Below are positions 60,130-64,000 of a stretch of 64,000 nt of DNA, piece after piece. The DNA comes from Prostheceraeus crozeri (lineage: Eukaryota; Platyhelminthes; Polycladida; Euryleptidae): contig CAJQUW010007924.1 in assembly GCA_907163375.1 (NCBI GenBank), forward strand, positions 248,001 through 312,000, given 5' to 3'. Below the pieces are notes generated by a model, which worked only from the letters and a program-made list of their open reading frames with translations, searched no databases and was not told the DNA's origin. Position 1 is the first letter of the stretch, and the number at the start of each line of letters is the position of its first letter. The translations under genes and the position numbers were made by a program.

Positions 60130-63100
60130 GTAAATTTCTAATTATCTACATTTTTATCTTCTTATTAATGGGTTTACCTTTCTTTTAATGCATTTACCGA
60201 TACTCGTTTAGATCACTGAAAGTTATTTTTTAGAGTACAAATTTCAGCACTCTTACTTGCGACTGACAGTGGGACTTTGTTACCGAATATTATTTCGTAA
60301 GTGGCTGTGATCATAAAAAGCTAGCTATCAGCAGCTGGGATCAGTTTTCAGAATATCAGGTGCCTGGAATATGATTTGTATCCAGAACATGCTTTCCTCC
60401 TTATAGTGATATTTCTCTTGAGGTCTTCATAATGGTGAAAATTTGAAATTTCACCTCATTTAATATCATTAATTAAGCAATTTAGTTTGTTTACTAAATA
60501 ATCAGGTACCTTAAATTATAATCCCACATAATACTTGTAGCATCTGTACATGGTAAGTGGAAGAAATTCATGAAAAGTATTTTTTACACAAAAACAACTA
60601 AAGCATCAAATTCAGTTGTGGCCAATGAGCTCAAAAGCTGATTGAAGCCACTTTATCTACACGATTCACTTCGGCTCACTCACCACTTAATGTATTAAAA
60701 TGAAGTTTTGAAAGTATCATCATGCGCTTTAACACCTGACAAATTGATAAAAATCGGTTAACACTTGTGTGTTAATTATTGTTTGAAGAACGAGCAACGG
60801 GTACGTTAATTACTTGAAGCTTTAAATGTACATATTGTATCCAAATGTTTCTATTCTGATTCGAAGACATAATACTAATGACATGCCATAGGAAATACCT
60901 TCGCATCAATAATGTACTAAATGAACGGCCGGCATTTCCGTTGATGCACACATATGAAACATCAAATTCAATCGAAGTAGGGCCTACTATCATTCAAAGT
61001 ATGCAACTGTGCTACAGCCGAGTTGCTCTTTCTTCACTAAATTAAGATTGACCACGCACGAGTATATCCACCTAAGCTAAATCATAGCTCCTTAATTACC
61101 TCATTTATCTGAAAATTCTTTCGATCCGCCAAATATTCTGTCTTCCATTCAGGCCTATGAGAATTCAGTTCAACTGCATATCGGAATTATTACTTTATTT
61201 TCTGATTACTTGTAGAAATTAGTTATGTGATTCGAATTCTTCACTCATGACTTATTATTCTCCAATGACGATGTACATTAACATGAAATAATCTATGGTG
61301 ACTATCCATGACCTAGTGAACCAAATGTCGTCTCCTAGGTAGAGTAGATAGTAGACCTTGGATCGTCAGTGATCCAGAAAGATATTGAAAGGCTGCCGGA
61401 AGGTCTGAACCGCAGGAAGCGTCGATCCACCTATGTACACAGTCCGTTCATCAACAGTAAGTTAGAAAACCAGTGGCTTGACATCAACCTCTCGGATTAT
61501 TGCAAGCAAGCTGTAGGCAGGTCTTAATCCTCAATGAGCCTCAAACGTTTTCTCTGCTGAGTGGCTGGTTTAACGTGAATGATTCGGGCGATTAGCAATT
61601 TCTCAGTCGCTCGCCATGTATGACGTCATGAGCGATCGGATCATGTAACGGAGGAAAAGAGGTCACATAGCGAATTGGATAGTTCTTTGGCGCCAGTAGA
61701 CATTATCGTCATCAGTCAGGCGTTTATTTCCCAGCAGGGGGTGGTTTAGACTTAAGAAACCGAACAGTAGTCGGTAATGACCGAGATTCGTTGTCTCGGC
61801 TACAGTCAGATACCTCCTGGTTATCTAATGAGCAAATCAACTATGGATCGACCCAGAAATTCCGTTACAGAAAGCTACGTATGATTGGGATATGACATGA
61901 CATTGATACAGTCTGCACGCGAAGCTTGACGCAATACACCACCGTTCACGCATTTTTTTGCACTGTATAGTCTGTATAAGGTGCTTGAATTCTATCAATT
62001 CCAATATTTTATAGTATCTAATGTCTTAAATATTTCTAACAACCTCTCGCTGTGCACTCCAGAATGTCACCAATCGCACAAGACAGCTATTTTATCACTA
62101 CTTCTCAATTGTATTAGTCAATCAAAAGCCCATTAACTGAACAGATCAACACATACACTTAGCTTCGTCTGCACTGTGGTCCGCACATACTGTAGGTGAT
62201 TTGTTGTAGCCTGAAATATTTGCTATTGTTTAGCTTTCCATTGTTTGATTTGAATTTCTTGTAATTAGCTGTTTTTTTGCAACGTCAACAATTCATTGCT
62301 AAATGCACGCAAAGAAGCTACACATATATGCACACATAAAGTGGCTTAAAGTGTTAATCCATTTTCAAATCGAAGTATATAGAGTCTTTGCATTTATGAG
62401 AAATTGAAATTCTCACGAAACTCTTCTATGAAGAAAAAGTTGATAACCATAACTTTAATTTTTGTGTAGAAACATCAAAGTTACTATATTCTCACAAATT
62501 TAGGAAGATTCTATTCTAAGCATATTTATCTCTTGAGCAGCGCACATTTATCCATAAACAGTTGAAAATTTGCCTTTGTATATTATTATAATTCACATGT
62601 ACGGGTAAGATGCATATTTTCCCTTCAGCTTTTAAATATCCTCGGTATTAGCTGTATTCAGTTGATTCGAGTCATGTACATGCAGTTACCATATCTTCAT
62701 AAAATTTATAGATCTGAGTGACATACAGACGATAATTTTCATAACAATTGTAAGAAAATTTCATCAAATGAGGAAATTGATTGAATCTTAGATCACGTAT
62801 TTGCTAATTTCTTCAGGAGATGCAATCGTTTCAAGAATGCAAAATTCTACACACATTATCTCTCCGACTGATCCGATATAGCTGCATGGGATCAATTAAG
62901 AAATGCAACATCATGAATCTAACGCGATCATGCCATTATGATCAATTACGAGTACAAGACACCTGAGCTGGTTATGTGATTCATGTGCTAGTAAAGTAAC
63001 CTCTTGAGATACCTGCTTAAATCGCTATAAGGTCACTAATAATTAAGCGATCGGCATTATCAAATGCTCGCACTTCCGCTCCCACTAATACTCTCATTCG

Positions 63101-63212
63101 CCTTGAATTGAATGGATATTAATAGCCACCAAAATCCCATCGCAGTGCTTAACGAATCCTCATTATCAATACAAAATTCTAACCATCTATATTTCATTAC
63201 TTGCCAAAACAG
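60130..63212 (+). other. intron 9 (about 3.1 kb), may contain a cassette exon
   Basis: No transposon was recognised. A weakly supported cassette lies at 61352-61456. Confidence 0.5.
61352..61456 (+). CDS. candidate cassette exon with QKDIE motif (weak)
   Basis: This 105-bp segment is phase 1 in and out, so it would fit between exons 9 and 10. The donor AACA|GTAAGT is strong. It reads SSVIQKDIERLPEGLNRRKR then RSTYVHSPFIN, whose IQKDIER echoes ITQKDIEKRK of exon 7. The acceptor (GTAGATAG) lacks a pyrimidine tract, and the better upstream AG (TCTCCTAG) would bring in a stop. It may be a duplicated exon that has lost its acceptor. Confidence 0.3.
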
Positions 63213-63407
63213 AAGAAGATGGAGAAGGAGGAGGCAAGAAGAAGAAGAAAAAGAAAGAGAGAGTCCACGGTGCTGATAGTGATCACTCCTACTTCAGCGA
63301 AGTTAGTGCTGGTGGTACAAGGACCCGGAAGCGGAAAATGCGGATTCGTGACAAAGACGGAAACATTATCGGTTATGGAGATCCCGAAGTGTACAGCAGT
63401 CCTTCCG
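63213..63407 (+). CDS. exon 10: one HSYFSEVSAGG repeat (gene continues beyond)
   Basis: The acceptor is ACTTGCCAAAACAG; phase 1 in. It opens EEDGEGGGKKKKKKERVHG, then ADSDHSYFSEVSAGGTRTRK, then MRIRDKDGNIIGYGDPEVYS. The donor chosen is CTTCCG|GTACTT in phase 1, matching exon 9. It is not strong, and the open frame runs on to about 63,467, so the exon end is uncertain. No stop or polyadenylation signal for the gene is seen before the window ends. Confidence 0.9.
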
Positions 63408-64000
63408 GTACTTCCTTGCCTGCCTTCAACCTTATTCTTTAATCTTGTGAAGTGTTCACTGGTTAATTAATTTAACATTCCTTTATGTTGCATTTTCTGA
63501 CCTTGTCCCCTATCTCACCAAGTCACCAGGCTGGCTAAAACCAGGATACTCAAAACTTATCGCTGGCTAAACAATCAATTTTTTGTTAGAATTGTAATTT
63601 GCGAATTTCTAAAATTGATTATTGTCATTAGCTAATGTAATTGTACATTGCAGGCAAACTAATTGTTCTGGATTAATTATAGGTATATGGATTATATAGG
63701 GAATTCCGTGTAAAAGTGAAGATCATCCTTAAAATGGATGTTCATGTGTAGCATTTAAGTTTGATCGATTAGCAATTAATGTGGAAAATTATTCAATTAC
63801 TATATATCCACAAATAGTCATCTACGAAAGAAACTTACGTTTTACCAAATTATCATCATTTTAAAAACAAGTAATTACCGGAATACCTGTCATATTGGCA
63901 TATTCCATCAACTTACCGTAAATCATATTAAAAACTTTTTGAAGTAATTGGTAATTGCAAAACGTTGCCAGATATCAACTGGGGTGCTATTTATCCCATA
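63408..64000 (+). other. intron 10, partial
   Basis: AT-rich sequence without a recognised exon or repeat. The gene presumably continues to the right. Confidence 0.5.

Larger units (their letters stand above)
31591..63407 (+). other. gene model: large repeat protein (5' end proposed, 3' end beyond the window)
   Basis: Ten plus-strand exons join with matching phases at every junction: 0, 0, 1, 0, 1, 2, 2, 1, 1, and phase 1 out of the last. They total 2,200 coding bases, about 733 residues so far. Order in the protein: an N-terminal segment; a Cys-bearing exon; a VGGG exon; four TKSGR repeats of about 60 residues (about residues 117-360); a short linker; then a strongly basic region with about five HSYFSEVSAGG-type repeats of about 47 residues (about 447-730). 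There are no transmembrane segments and no known enzyme motif. The charge-rich, Ser-rich tail is probably disordered and phosphorylatable. Location and role are unknown; a cytoskeletal or nuclear scaffold is a guess. Exons from 42,346 on are well supported. The first two rest on splice signals and phase. Confidence 0.8.

Overview
The window is nuclear DNA of an animal, most likely an invertebrate. The evidence is AT-rich sequence with long introns and GT-AG splice sites, one large multi-exon gene, and a dense load of cut-and-paste DNA transposons (piggyBac, Tc1/mariner, hAT-like, Mutator-like) and foldback MITEs. No bacterial operons, ribosome binding sites, CRISPR arrays or intact RNA genes were seen. 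Frequent ACATGTA palindromes hint at a marine invertebrate, but the phylum cannot be fixed from this window alone.

Positions 1 to about 31,250 hold no gene I can recognise. They are a transposon graveyard: hAT-like remnants at 0.4-1.9 kb and 15.4-16.9 kb, each with a large palindromic element inside; a third palindromic element at 17.7-18.5 kb with matching ends; Mutator-like copy A at 12.1-12.6 kb; a 913-bp hAT-type palindrome made of TATCGATA motifs at 23.0-23.9 kb; and a decayed piggyBac at 25.4-26.4 kb. One orphan reading frame of 171 codons (12,806-13,321) is longer than chance easily explains. A decayed minus-strand coding trace lies at 20.5-21.2 kb.

From about 31.6 kb to the right edge, a single plus-strand gene occupies the window and continues beyond it. 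I propose ten exons (31,591; 38,096; 42,346; 45,222; 52,306; 53,333; 57,318; 57,652; 59,944; 63,213) and one weak extra cassette at 61,352. Their phases agree across every junction and give about 733 residues so far. The protein has three parts: a short N-terminal part with a CxxC motif and a VGGG stretch; four tandem ~60-residue repeats built on TKSGR; and a basic, Ser/Lys/Arg-rich region with about five ~47-residue repeats centred on HSYFSEVSAGGTR. I do not recognise either repeat as a named domain family, so this gene is the best candidate here for something undescribed.

The introns carry further elements: a Tc1/mariner MITE with 35-bp ends, a 1.13-kb Tc1/mariner with ~200-bp inverted ends and a partial transposase, Mutator-like copies B (600 bp) and C (59 bp), a 2.7-kb element with TCGTCGACA subterminal repeats, and two minisatellites with 29-bp and 25-bp units.
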